A stretch of DNA of 64,000 nucleotides from Mikania micrantha (lineage: Eukaryota; Streptophyta; Magnoliopsida; Asterales; Asteraceae). The position numbers were made by a program, and so were the translations under genes. Every line of letters begins with the position of its first letter. The stretch's first letter is position 1. Shown piece by piece: positions 54,909 through 64,000 of the stretch. The notes beneath the pieces are model-generated. The model had not been told where the DNA came from, ran no database searches, and was given only the letters and a program-made list of their open reading frames with translations. The stretch is taken from the NCBI GenBank assembly GCA_009363875.1, contig CM018688.1, positions 62,473,001 to 62,537,000 of the forward strand, in the 5' to 3' direction.

Positions 54909-57900
54909 ATGGCGAATCTAACATTTGTAGATAAACACAATGTGTGTGCTTATCTAGATCCGACAACCAGGAATGGCAAAGACTTTCGGCCCATGATTGA
55001 GTTTCTGCGACGATCTCGGATTTACTACGCCATCTCTAATTCTTTCCAGATATATAGATCTCACATTCAGAGCTTTTGGGAGTCTGCTAGACTGATTTCA
55101 GTTGATGAGGAGTATGTTATAGAGGCAAATGTGCTTGGACAAGCACTTCGTGTGACTGAAGCTGATATTCGACAAGTGTTGCAGTTCGGAGGAGAACCTG
55201 CGGGTATGACACTCATACCAGAAAGGTGCATTAAAGGATGCTTTCTGAGGATAAGATATTTTGGAGCTCACAATGTCACTTCTATCAAGAAAGGCAAGCT
55301 TCCTTTGCAGTACAAGCTTCTAGCACATGTGTTGCTTCACTGCTTGAGCATGAGGAAGGGGACGTTTGATGAGTTGAGGGATTTTATACGTTCAGCCATG
55401 GTAGCTTTGATATTGAACAAACCGTTCAATTTCTCTGCTATGATCTTTCGCTACATGTCTGACAACATCACTAAAGCCAAGGATCGGTTTTACATGTATC
55501 CTAGATTTGTTGAGATGTTAATCGATGAAAGATTGCCCGAGCTGATGTTGCCCAAAGAGGCTTCTGATTTGCTAAAGCTTAAACACATGACTGATTCTAG
55601 TCTTGGTCAGGTGAGAGTATATCAGAGGAGTGGAGATGCTATTTTGGAGAAGGAATTGATTGGACACTGTGCCAGGGCTAATTACATAGCTCCTGAGGAT
55701 GATGAATGGAGACATGCTGAGTCTGGGTCTGACACTGAAGCTGTTAATGATGATGATGACCAGCCACAACCACCACCTCCTTCTCCAAGACAACAATCAA
55801 GGAAGTCTACTGGTCAATCTTCCAGATCACAACAACCAAGTCCAACTACTTCTCAAGGGCCAAGTGTTACTTCTTCTACACAGGTGCCTCTTCAAAATGT
55901 TTTTCCAGATCAACAAGATGAACCAGAACAACAAGAAGATATTTCTGTTCATGTTGATGCTGAGGGTGAAGAAGAAGGTGAGGAGTCTTCTGATTCAGAA
56001 TCAGAGTTTGAGATAGTTCAAGTTGGAAACCAGATGGTGAGAAGAATGAAAAAGAAATTTGCTAAACAGGCTAAAGAAGCAAGAGAAGAGACTGCTGATC
56101 CTAGTTTTACAGTGGAAAAGCCTGTGTCTTCAAAGCCTAAAAAGAGAAAGAGAATGGAAAAAGGGCCATATGAAAAGAAGAAGTTGAAAGCTCCTAAGAT
56201 CATTGTATCTTCACTTGTTATGACTTCTATAGTTTCTGATTCTTCTATTCCTATGATTTCATCTTCACCTGCTGCAGTTCATGATTCATCATCAATTACA
56301 TCAGTTTCAGTTGATGTTACAGTTCCAGGAGGCTTAGGGCAAGCTCCTCAATATGTGAATGTTGCTTCATTTGTACCATCATTCATAGACACAACAACTG
56401 TCACTGCTTCATTTCAAGAGACTTCATTTCAGGATGATTTTGTTTCAAGAGGGTTATATGATAATTTAGATGACTTGGGTATGGATTTTTCTATGGATTA
56501 TGATGATACAGAGATCAGAAGAAGATTATCTATGCTATCAAAGGAGTTTGATCTTTACAAGATGGAGAAAGAGAAAGCTAAAGTTGATCAACCATCTTCC
56601 TCAGGGACAAATGAATTAGATGAAATGAAAGCTCAAATAGCTCAGTTGATGAAATGGAGGGAAGATGATAGGGCTGAAAAGAAAATATTGAATGACATGA
56701 TTACTTCATTGGAATTCATGATTGACATTCAGAATGTTGATATTGTAGAGCTGCAGAATCTGAATAGTGATTTGAGGCAGAAGATGGATGAGCTGAAAGA
56801 AAAAGACTTTCAAGATAAAGCGTCTGGTTCTGGTGTTGAGAAGGTGGTTGTTGATGTAGATGATGATGAAGAAGAAGTGGAAGAGGAGAAGTTAGATTAT
56901 GGTGATTCTGATTTGGATGAACATCCGAGCTTAAATGCTCATGATGATGATGAAGATGGTGATGGTGGTTTAGGTGGTGAGAGTGGGTCTGGTGAACTGA
57001 ATTCGGTGACTGGAGCGATTGTTTTGTATGATTCGTCAAAGATTGCTATGGAAGCTACTCCTGTTAGTGCTGTGTCTACTGATAGGACTTCTGATTGTAA
57101 TGATGTTGAAGTTGATGATTTGACTGAATTGGAATCTCAGACAGTTGTTGATTATTCTTTGCCCACATTTCTTGATTTGTTTAAACTACATTCTGATGTT
57201 GACTTGCAGAGAATAATAGTTGAAACTTCAGTGGAGAAAGATTTAGAAGAAGGGGAGATTGCTGGAGGTTATTCTGCAATAGACTTTAATGATTTATTTG
57301 AGATAAATGCTGATCACATGTTTGATTTTGAGCAAGATGATGAGCTGGATTTATCTGACTTTGAAAAAGAAGAGATAATTGATGAAGATTTGTACAACAT
57401 GAATACTCTGAAGAAGATTTTTGAATTTGGAGGTGTGTCAAAGACTTTATTGATTCCTGCTAAAGAGAAGACGAATATGGATTTCTGGAAAGAGAATCAA
57501 GATGAGTTGAAGTATATTGTAGATCATTTATATATCTTCAAGCAGATGATTGAAGTGATAAACGACAACGTTCAAGATAACCAAACTAAACAATTCAAAA
57601 GATTCAAGATTGGATCCAAGTCAAAGATGATTGGAAGAATTGTTAGTTATGGTTACTTTCATAATATTCCTGGTAGTCTTGTTGATAAAGGATGCTATGT
57701 GGTGAAGCGAATAGATGGATGTCAATATTTCGGTAAAGCTTTAGACTTGATGAGTTTACCATCCTTTGAGTGCATGACATTGTCAAGACTGAAGATGATA
57801 AAACCTATCAAGACAAAACATAATGAAACTTTTGAGAAGTTGTTGAAGAAGGAAGCTAGGACTGGATGGAGTTTGTTATCTCCTTAAGTGAGAGACAAGA

Positions 57901-58430
57901 TACAAGGTTATGCCAAGCCAAATGTATTTAAAAGACCGATGTTGAGAATGATGGAACAGAATTGGAATCAATATTTCAAATTCTGGTTCTATGATGAACA
58001 GACAGCTGAAGCAGTAATTCTGTTGAAACAAGAAAATCAATGGAGAGTAATCAGATTGTTAGATCCTGTGTAGATTGTAAACTGTTCAAAGGATGCCATT
58101 GATTTACTCAACATGGTTGCGATTTATGCAGATGATGGGTATCATGATGTTGGAATAAGCTACAAAGACATGGCAGTTCAATTTCAGACCATTGCTAGAA
58201 TGTGTTACACTTTGGGTATACATTCAGGATGCAATTGGGAAGATGTGAACTATCTTTATGTTGAGTTGATGAAAGTACAGAAGGAAAGAGATGAGAGAGA
58301 TGACAAGTTGGAAGATGAGAGATTGGCGAAGGTTCCTTGTTCGGTTGTGATACGAGCGGTGGATAACGTTGTTGGTGAGACAAGTGGAGTGAAGGATAAA
58401 GAACAAGATAAGTTTGAAGACAAAGTCTGA
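54909..58430 (+). pseudogene. Element D third ORF, two in-frame stops near the C-terminus
   Basis: 1,174 codons from ATG (54909) to TGA (58428-58430). It is open for the first 992 codons and broken only by TAA at 57885-57887 and TAG at 58071-58073. Parts: N-terminal domain to about 230, closely matching B; Gln/Pro/Ser and acidic linker; basic PKKRKRMEKGPYEKKKLK cluster near residue 410-428; coiled coil at about 534-640 (EIRRRLSMLSKEFDLYKMEK onward); acidic stretch; C-terminal domain (RFKIGSKSKMIGRIVSYGYF to DDGYHDVGISYKDMAVQF). No signal peptide or membrane helix. The longest intact example of this protein in the window. Function unknown. Confidence 0.87.
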
Positions 58431-58451
58431 AGATTTTTGATAGCAACTATT

Positions 58452-58460
58452 AAGGGGGAG
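58452..58460 (+). other. Element D polypurine tract
   Basis: AAGGGGGAG, two bases before the LTR at 58463. Confidence 0.9.
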
Positions 58461-58462
58461 TT

Positions 58463-58974
58463 TGTTAGTGCATATAAGTAATAGTTTGCTATTCAAAATT
58501 GTAAATTATTTAAAGTTTTGAAAAGGTTCGGCTAAAGGTTTGGCTTAGGTTCGTCTGGCCCACGAACCTAGGCAGGTTTGGCGAACCTATCTCTTTGATA
58601 GGTTTTGGCGAACCTATAAACCTGAAAAGGGTCGGCGAACCTATAGGTTTGGCAACCTAGGTTCGCCCGGCGAACCTAGAGGTTCGGCTATAGATAGGTT
58701 CGGCTGATAGCTGATTGTATAAATAAAAGGTTTGTCTGAATTCTTCAGAACTCTTGAAAACTTTGCAGAAATTCAGAAACCTGAGTGTGTAATTCTCTGT
58801 GTGAGAAAACTCTCTGTGTGAGATTGTAATCAAGTGTTTGATTAATACAAGAAGGTGTTTATGAAATTACTTGTTGTTCTTTGATTCATTCTATATCAAA
58901 CATGGATTCCGCACGTGTTTGATTGTTTGTAGAGCGTTTTGATTCGAACCTGAACAGATTTCACCAAATCTACA
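58463..58974 (+). repeat. Element D 3' LTR
   Basis: 512 bp, TGTTAGTGCATATAAG to CAAATCTACA. Same landmarks as the A LTR (GGTTCG-rich first half, TGTGTGAG repeats, GATTCCGCACGTGTTTGATTG near the end) but well diverged, so D is not A's 3' end in a simple way. Immediately to its right the sequence is element C in the opposite orientation. Confidence 0.88.
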
Positions 58975-60947
58975 AAGACAAACCTATTAAACCTAACGAA
59001 ACTTTTGATGAACAAACCTTGAATTAACGAACCTTCAATGAACGAACCTTCTTTGAACGAACCTTCATAACAAACGAACCTTTTGGTCAAACGAACCTTG
59101 ACCAACAAAGGTTCGGTTCTCTGATATTCAGAGGTTCGTCCCGAACCTATCAAGTTCAAACGAACCTTTGCAATTTCAGCGAACCTTAGTTCATTCAAAA
59201 TCAAATTTTCAAATCTTTGAATTAGATTATAAAATTTATATCCCAAGATTCGTAGAACAACGATGGATATCTTTAATGAAAACAGTTTGTCCAGAAATTA
59301 GATTTTAATAGGTTTAAATTCAACAAACCAGGGTTCGACTAAAACACCCTAAAACCTGTCATATCTTTTGATTTAGCCAATCAAATTCCAAGATTTTTAC
59401 CTAAAAATGATCACAATGCAATTTCGAATCTAATGATATCAGGCAAAAAGCTTTCGAGGTACTTAATCGAAAAGTCATAAATTCAAACTTGCAGGTTCGC
59501 GAACAATATCTGATGAAAGTGACGAACGTATTTCACGAACCTGTTATTTATATGCGAACCTGTTGACAAACCTTTTCCACGAACCTTTGACCAACATGTT
59601 GACCAAACCTGTCAACGAACCTCTCAGGCGAACCTGTCCAACAAACCTATTTGACGAACCTATCCAACAAACCTATTGGACGAACCTGTCCAACGAACCT
59701 CTTCACAAACCTTTCAGGCGAACCTTTTAAAAATTCAATTTTATTTAATATTTCAAACAAACCAATGTTTTAATGTTTCAAATTCAAAACAAATAATCAA
59801 AAATTATTGATTTAACATTAGATAAAAACAAAAATCTTTTAGTAATTTTTTTAAAATTTTAGAACTACTAAACAACAAATTTAACAAATCTAACTATACT
59901 AACAAAACAATCACATATTTTTGGTTGAGAAAGATCCAGACATGAGATCATATTGTATTACAATTATCAACACAACTGATTGATTTAATGAATGTATTTA
60001 TTAGCAAATTACAATTCAAAGATGATTGTTAGTATAATTATCCTCTTTAAATTTAATTACTTAGTTAAGATATCAATTAAAAACAACATTATCAAATACT
60101 TTATGTTTTCCATTTACTTGAACACATCCCCGATTTATGAATAATTAATCAAACCAAAAAGTTCTTGAAACAATACATTTCAATTTTAACTAGCTTGATC
60201 ATGTAAAAACAAATCAGAATTTCTTTTGAAAATAACAAAATATAAAACAATTTGAATTTGTTCAAAATCTTGGAATCAAGGTTGATACTTACGTATACTC
60301 AGATGATCTAGAAAATGAACGAAACATTAATTTAAGATTAAGCTTTTAACAATCAGATCGATATTCTCATATACGCAGAGATTGTCCAAAACTTAATCAA
60401 TAACCAAGAAAACAAACTTGAATTGTTTAAAGCTATAACAATCAGGTCGATACGTAAGTATACGCAAAGAATGTTTCAGCTTTAAACTAAAATAAAAGAA
60501 AAAAAATTCAAAATTTCTTTTGAAAATTAAACACATGATCAAAACTAGTGATTTAACTTTTGTTCATGAAACAGTTTGTAAGATTAACTACCACTCATTC
60601 AGGACAAAACTAAGTACTGTGTCCTAAGCATCTGTTTTTAATAAAGCATAATCAAAATTTTGTCAAATGTTATCTTAACTAAGTTATAAACCTACCAACA
60701 TATCATACTTAGTAATTGTAATTGCTCTTTATGTTTAAGTTCTTGTATGATACAGATGTGCTTCCAATTGCAAACAATGTGCTATCATTTCTCACTTGGT
60801 CGAATCAATTTCTCAAAATTTTAAATTTTTTAATGTTTTTGTGTTTGATTTTTCAAAGGTTTTTGTATTTTTCAAATTTTCTCCCCCTAAAAACTAAAAC
60901 ACAAAACAACAAAAATAAAATATCTGATGTTAATTCAATAACATTGA
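58975..60947 (-). other. Element C spacer downstream of pol
   Basis: Begins with AAGACAAACCTATTAAACC, the equivalent of 42748 in B, and is collinear with B until B is cut by G (C has CAAAC uninterrupted at 60150-60154). It carries GAACCT motif clusters at about 58975-59200 and 59490-59725 and the triplicated GATAC...GTATAC motif at 60281-60473. The third ORF and 3' LTR of C are missing at the left, replaced by D. Confidence 0.75.
60281..60473. repeat. Triplicated GATAC/GTATAC motif between pol and third ORF
   Basis: Three related stretches (60281-60307, 60356-60384, 60441-60473) share a GATA(C/T) start, a central TACGTATAC, CATATACGC or AAGTATACGC and a following CAGA or CAAAGA. The second and third also share the preceding TAACAATCAG(A/G)TCG. 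Part of the array recurs inverted at about 53400-53480 in D. Its place corresponds to the three 47-bp repeats of S1. Confidence 0.7.
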
Positions 60948-61745
60948 TTATGAAGGAAGTTGATTTGTAATTACCTCACCCATGACCCGAATTCCATTTA
61001 ATTTGAGCAAATACTCAAAACGGTTTCTATCAAAAGCCTTGGTGAGAAGGTCTGCTCGTTGCTCATTGGTATGTATCTTCACCACATCAATAAGTTTCTT
61101 TTCATAGCAATCGCGTATGAAATGAAACCTAATATCAATGTGTTTGGATAGTGAATGATACACATGATTCTTAGTTATAGCAATAGCAGCCTCGTTATCA
61201 ACATGAATTGGGGTTGTAAGAAAATTCAAACCATAGTCTCTCATCTGTTGTTGTATCCACAAAACTTGTGAACAACAACTGGCAGCCACTACATACTCAG
61301 CCTCACATGTAGAAGTGGCAACAGATGTTTGCCTTTTGCACTGCCAAGAAACTAAACGCTCCCCCAAAAATTGTGCACCTCCAGTTGTGGATTTCGCATC
61401 TGTCTTACATCCTCCATAGTCGGAGTCACTGTAGGAATTTAAGGAAAAGTTATCATCCTTAGGATACCACAGACCGGTGTCTGGTGTACTCTTCAGATAA
61501 CGAAGAATTCTCTTGACTGCAATCAGATGTGACACTTTAGGTTTTGATTGATATCGAGCACAGATACTTGTAGAAAATACAATATCTGGCCTTGAGGCAG
61601 TCAGATACATCAAACTTCCAATCATTCCACGATACAAAGTAGCATCAATTATCTCCCCTTAATATCAGGCGCAATCCCGTGATTAGGCTGAATGGGCGTG
61701 GAAATTGGTTTTGAATCAAGCATGCTAAACCATTTTGAATCAGGC
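60948..61745 (-). pseudogene. pol: Element C: C-terminal RT and RNase H, N-terminal RT deleted
   Basis: Starts abruptly at WFSMLDSKPISTPIQPNHG, has a frame change in DIKGEI-like sequence near 61660, and then runs open for 229 codons: GMIGSLMYLTASRPDIVFS, YSDSDYGGCKTDAKSTTGG, STCEAEYVVAASCCSQVLWIQ, ADLLTKAF. The catalytic YVDD half of RT is absent because integrase sequence joins directly at about 61745. Confidence 0.88.
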
Positions 61746-62552
61746 TCAATCCACAACACCCGTACGTTTGTTAAACACACGTTTGTTAGGCAGGCAGTAG
61801 CCAAGAAAGAAACCTTCTTTAACCTTAGAGTTGAATTTAGCATATTTCTTAAGCATGGTACAAGGAGCCCCAAAAGTTTCCAAGTGTTCCAAATTAGGTT
61901 TTCGATTTTGAAGCAGTTCATAGCATGTCTTATTATGTCTTTTCACAATCAGCACTCTGTTAAGGGTAAAACAGGCGGTCGCTACGGCTTCACTCCAAAA
62001 TGTAATAGGAAGCTTAGAATCAGCGAGCATAGTTCTAGCAGACTCAATTAACGTTCTGTTCTTTCTCTCAGCTACACCATTCATCTGTGGTTCATATAGT
62101 GCACTGAATTGCTGCTGAATGCCCTTTGAATCACAAAATTCTTCCATTTGATGATTTTTGAACTCTGTCCCATTATCTGAACGAACACGCCTTACCCTCA
62201 ACTTGTATAAAGTCTCCAATCTGTTAACCAACAAAACAAAATTTTCATAAGTCTCTGACTTAAACTTTAAGAACATGACCCATGAAAACCTAGAAAAATC
62301 ATCAGTCACCACAAAACAATATGATTCACCACCGATACTCTTCACATTGATTGGCCCAAACAAATCCATGTGAAGTAGTTCCAGTGGTTTATCAATAGAA
62401 TACACTGTCTTTGTTTTATGTGACCTCCTTTTCTGTTTACCCTTCTTGCAAGACACACACACATCAGGGAGTTTAAAGTGTTTAACCGGTACTCCATCAA
62501 CCAAATGATTGTGTACTAAATGATTCATCTTCCTGATACGTATGTGACCCAT
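61746..62552 (-). pseudogene. pol: Element C integrase
   Basis: 268 codons: zinc finger (MGHIRIRKMNHLVHNH with CVSCKKGK), catalytic core with LLHMDLFGP, RSDNGTEFKNH and NGVAERKNRTL (Asp, Asp, Glu all present), and C-terminal KVKEGFFLGYCLPNKRVFN. It is closely similar in layout to S1. It stops just past the C-terminal domain at the deletion junction. Confidence 0.9.
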
Positions 62553-62576
62553 CCGTCTGTGCCAAGACCTCGTATC

Positions 62577-63008
62577 CTACTCGGTTGCCTTCGACACCAG
62601 ACACGTCTCTACCTTCTTTACCGTCTCCGCCTTAGCCATGTCCAAAACATATAAATCCTTACTCCTGTCGGCAGTCATCAGAATCCAATCTTCAGGAATC
62701 TGAATCCCTTGTTGAAGCACATAACATTTCTTGTCATCAAACAACACTTTATAACCTTTGTCACAAATCTGTGACACACTCAAAAGATTGTTAGTTAACT
62801 CCTTGCAGTAATTCACGTTGTCAAAGGAAACTTTACCATTAGTCAAACTACAACACCCGGTAATCTGACCACCTTTGTCACCTGCAAAATTAACATAATA
62901 TCCTTTCATTTGCCTGAACTCTTTCAACAAACCTAACTCTCGCGTCAAATGCCGTGAGCATCCACTATCAACAATCCATCGACTGTTGACCCGGCCCATG
63001 AATGCCAC
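62577..63008 (-). pseudogene. pol: Element C protease
   Basis: WIVDSGCSRHLTRE carries the copia protease active site DSG, followed by NFAGDKGGQITG and NNLLSVSQICDKGYKVLF. A TAG at 62577-62579 separates it from the integrase in the same frame. The segment starts at the acceptor-like CAG at 63009. Confidence 0.87.
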
Positions 63009-63035
63009 CTGCACAATAAATTAAAATTTTTGATC
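63009..63035 (-). promoter_or_regulatory. Splice-acceptor-like site before the C protease
   Basis: The sense strand reads CTGATCAAAAATTTTAATTTATTGTGCAG, with a CTGAT branch-like element about 25 nt before CAG. Gag (frame ending at 63040) and protease are in different frames here, which removal of an intron could reconcile. Confidence 0.4.
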
Positions 63036-63039
63036 AGTA

Positions 63040-63993
63040 TCAAAAGGGATGACTCCCGCCATTCTGGCGTTGAGTCTCCCTGAATAGCCTCCTGCCATTC
63101 GGTTTTGATGAACTTCTTGAAGACCCATCTTCCAAGCATTCATCCTTTCTCACAAAAAAATTATCATCTGACCTATGTCTGAATTTCCAAAAAGAGTTTG
63201 AATTAACATTTTGTTTTGAAAATTGGTTAGAAGAAAAATTGTCATAAAATTCATCATCAGATAATGATGCATTTTTTACCAACTTTTTGACATGTTGTTT
63301 GTTATCAAAAACTTTCCTTTTCTGATTCTTTTCTTCTTTAACCCAGACACATTCAGGATCAAATTTCCTAAGAACTCTCATTTCCTCCTCACTAGGCTTC
63401 ACTTGCCTAGGACTCCCACCAGATTGGATCACCCAACTGTCATTTACAGAACTTTTCCTGATCTTATGATTTGGACAATTTACTGAAATATGTCCTTTTC
63501 CACCACAAGTAAAACACTGTCGTGTTTCTCGTGGAGTAAAAGAATGAAATCTGTGGCAAGTATCCAAATCACAATCAGCAATGACATGACCCAATCTCCC
63601 ACATCCGTAGCATTTCCTTTGCGAAATACACTTTGGTTTTGATTCATCACAACTCTTAGATGAACCCAAATATTTAGATACAACAGATGGAGATGAAACA
63701 TTTTGCCTCAAACCAATGGCTTTTATCTTGAAATTATTTTGAGTTTGAGAAAGCTTTGATTTTCCTTTGTTTCCAGCCCCAATTTGATTAACCTTGTCAA
63801 CCACCTTGACAAACTTCTTATCAACCTTTTCAGAAAACCCCTTTTGTTTTTGAAAAACACCACTCGACTCTCCTTTATATGTAGTGGAAGATTTGACAAA
63901 CACATTTGGTTTAAGAGTAGATGTAGTTTTGACTTTTAGCACTGGTTTGGAAACAACAGTTTGTGTAACTCCCGCTTTCTCAGCTGGTTTCAT
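63040..63993 (-). CDS. gag: Element C Gag, C-terminal part (runs off the window)
   Basis: 317 codons open to the window edge; the printed start is just the first Met. Lys/Ser-rich, then two CCHC knuckles close together: CYGCGRLGHVIADC and CFTCGGKGHISVNC. The tail carries SDDEFYDNFSSNQFS and ends at TGA or an equivalent stop at 63040. S1's Gag also has two knuckles but much farther apart. Confidence 0.8.
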   Translation of the reverse strand: MKPAEKAGVTQTVVSKPVLKVKTTSTLKPNVFVKSSTTYKGESSGVFQKQKGFSEKVDKKFVKVVDKVNQIGAGNKGKSKLSQTQNNFKIKAIGLRQNVSSPSVVSKYLGSSKSCDESKPKCISQRKCYGCGRLGHVIADCDLDTCHRFHSFTPRETRQCFTCGGKGHISVNCPNHKIRKSSVNDSWVIQSGGSPRQVKPSEEEMRVLRKFDPECVWVKEEKNQKRKVFDNKQHVKKLVKNASLSDDEFYDNFSSNQFSKQNVNSNSFWKFRHRSDDNFFVRKDECLEDGSSRSSSKPNGRRLFRETQRQNGGSHPF

Positions 63994-64000
63994 TGCAAAC

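Larger units (their letters stand above)
58975..64000 (-). mobile_element. Element C: truncated Sirevirus-like copia copy
   Basis: Gag, protease, integrase and partial RT/RNase H in copia order on the minus strand, then the downstream spacer. The 5' LTR lies beyond the window. The third ORF and 3' LTR are lost at 58975. It belongs with A, B and D by LTR/spacer similarity, and the spacer is about 95% like B. Confidence 0.85.

Noticed and set aside
56716..57039. His/Asn-rich minus-strand frame of 107 codons
   Set aside because: Antisense of GAT/GAA-rich coding sequence for the acidic segment of the D third ORF.
35993..58974. A and D as the two ends of one element
   Set aside because: Their LTRs are too different from each other, D's LTR is flanked by AAGAC and A's by AGTTC, and A is closer to B.

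Overview
This window looks like a retrotransposon-filled part of a flowering-plant nuclear genome. The style of the long terminal repeats (LTRs; gypsy LTRs ending GGGGTGTGACA, initiator-Met primer sites TGGTATCAGAGC) and the protein families suggest a eudicot, probably Asteraceae. That placement rests on family resemblance, not on a search. I see no host gene, rRNA, tRNA gene, CRISPR array or bacterial feature. Nearly every long reading frame is a piece of an LTR retrotransposon, and all of the coding regions carry stops or frameshifts.

Layout. 1-2254: gypsy LTR pieces, including a solo LTR (905-1506, TSD TGGGA) inside a broken gag. 2255-7266: the 5' LTR of that minus-strand gypsy element followed by LTR-like repeat DNA with tandem duplications and a tRNA-like segment. 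7267-8955: LTR scrap and unassigned DNA. 8956-10347: integrase end of gypsy element E. 10383-30717: decayed gypsy F, split by a structurally complete Sirevirus-like copia element S1 (16153-30067, TSD AATCT). 30718-33118: the gag-to-RNase H part of E. 33170-35637: a third copy of the F-type LTR. 35993-38748 (A, +), 38752-43901 (B, -), about 53394-58974 (D, +) and 58975-64000 (C, -): four partial copies of a second Sirevirus-like family in alternating orientation. 43902-53376: a nearly complete Tekay/Del-like chromovirus G (TSD CAAAC) inserted in B.

The most interesting content is in the two copia families. S1, B and D carry an additional reading frame of about 1,170 codons downstream of pol, in the envelope position. 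It has a conserved N-terminal domain, an acidic or proline/glutamine-rich middle with a basic nuclear-localisation-like cluster, a coiled coil and a conserved C-terminal domain, and no visible membrane segment. In all three copies the ATG follows directly on a U-rich tract ending in CAG or TAG, as if the protein were made from a spliced subgenomic RNA. The LTR, the leader and the pol-to-third-ORF spacer are packed with a short CpG-bearing motif. The motif is the palindrome ATTCGGCGAAT in S1 and AGGTTCG/CGAACCT in the other family, in equivalent places. Both families also have a triplicated motif between pol and the third ORF.

Relative history from nesting and hand-aligned LTR pairs: E is older than F, and F is older than S1 (13 differences in 628 bp, about 2%). 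B is older than G (about 23 substitutions in 2.27 kb, about 1%). The uninterrupted target of G is preserved in related copy C at 60150-60154.
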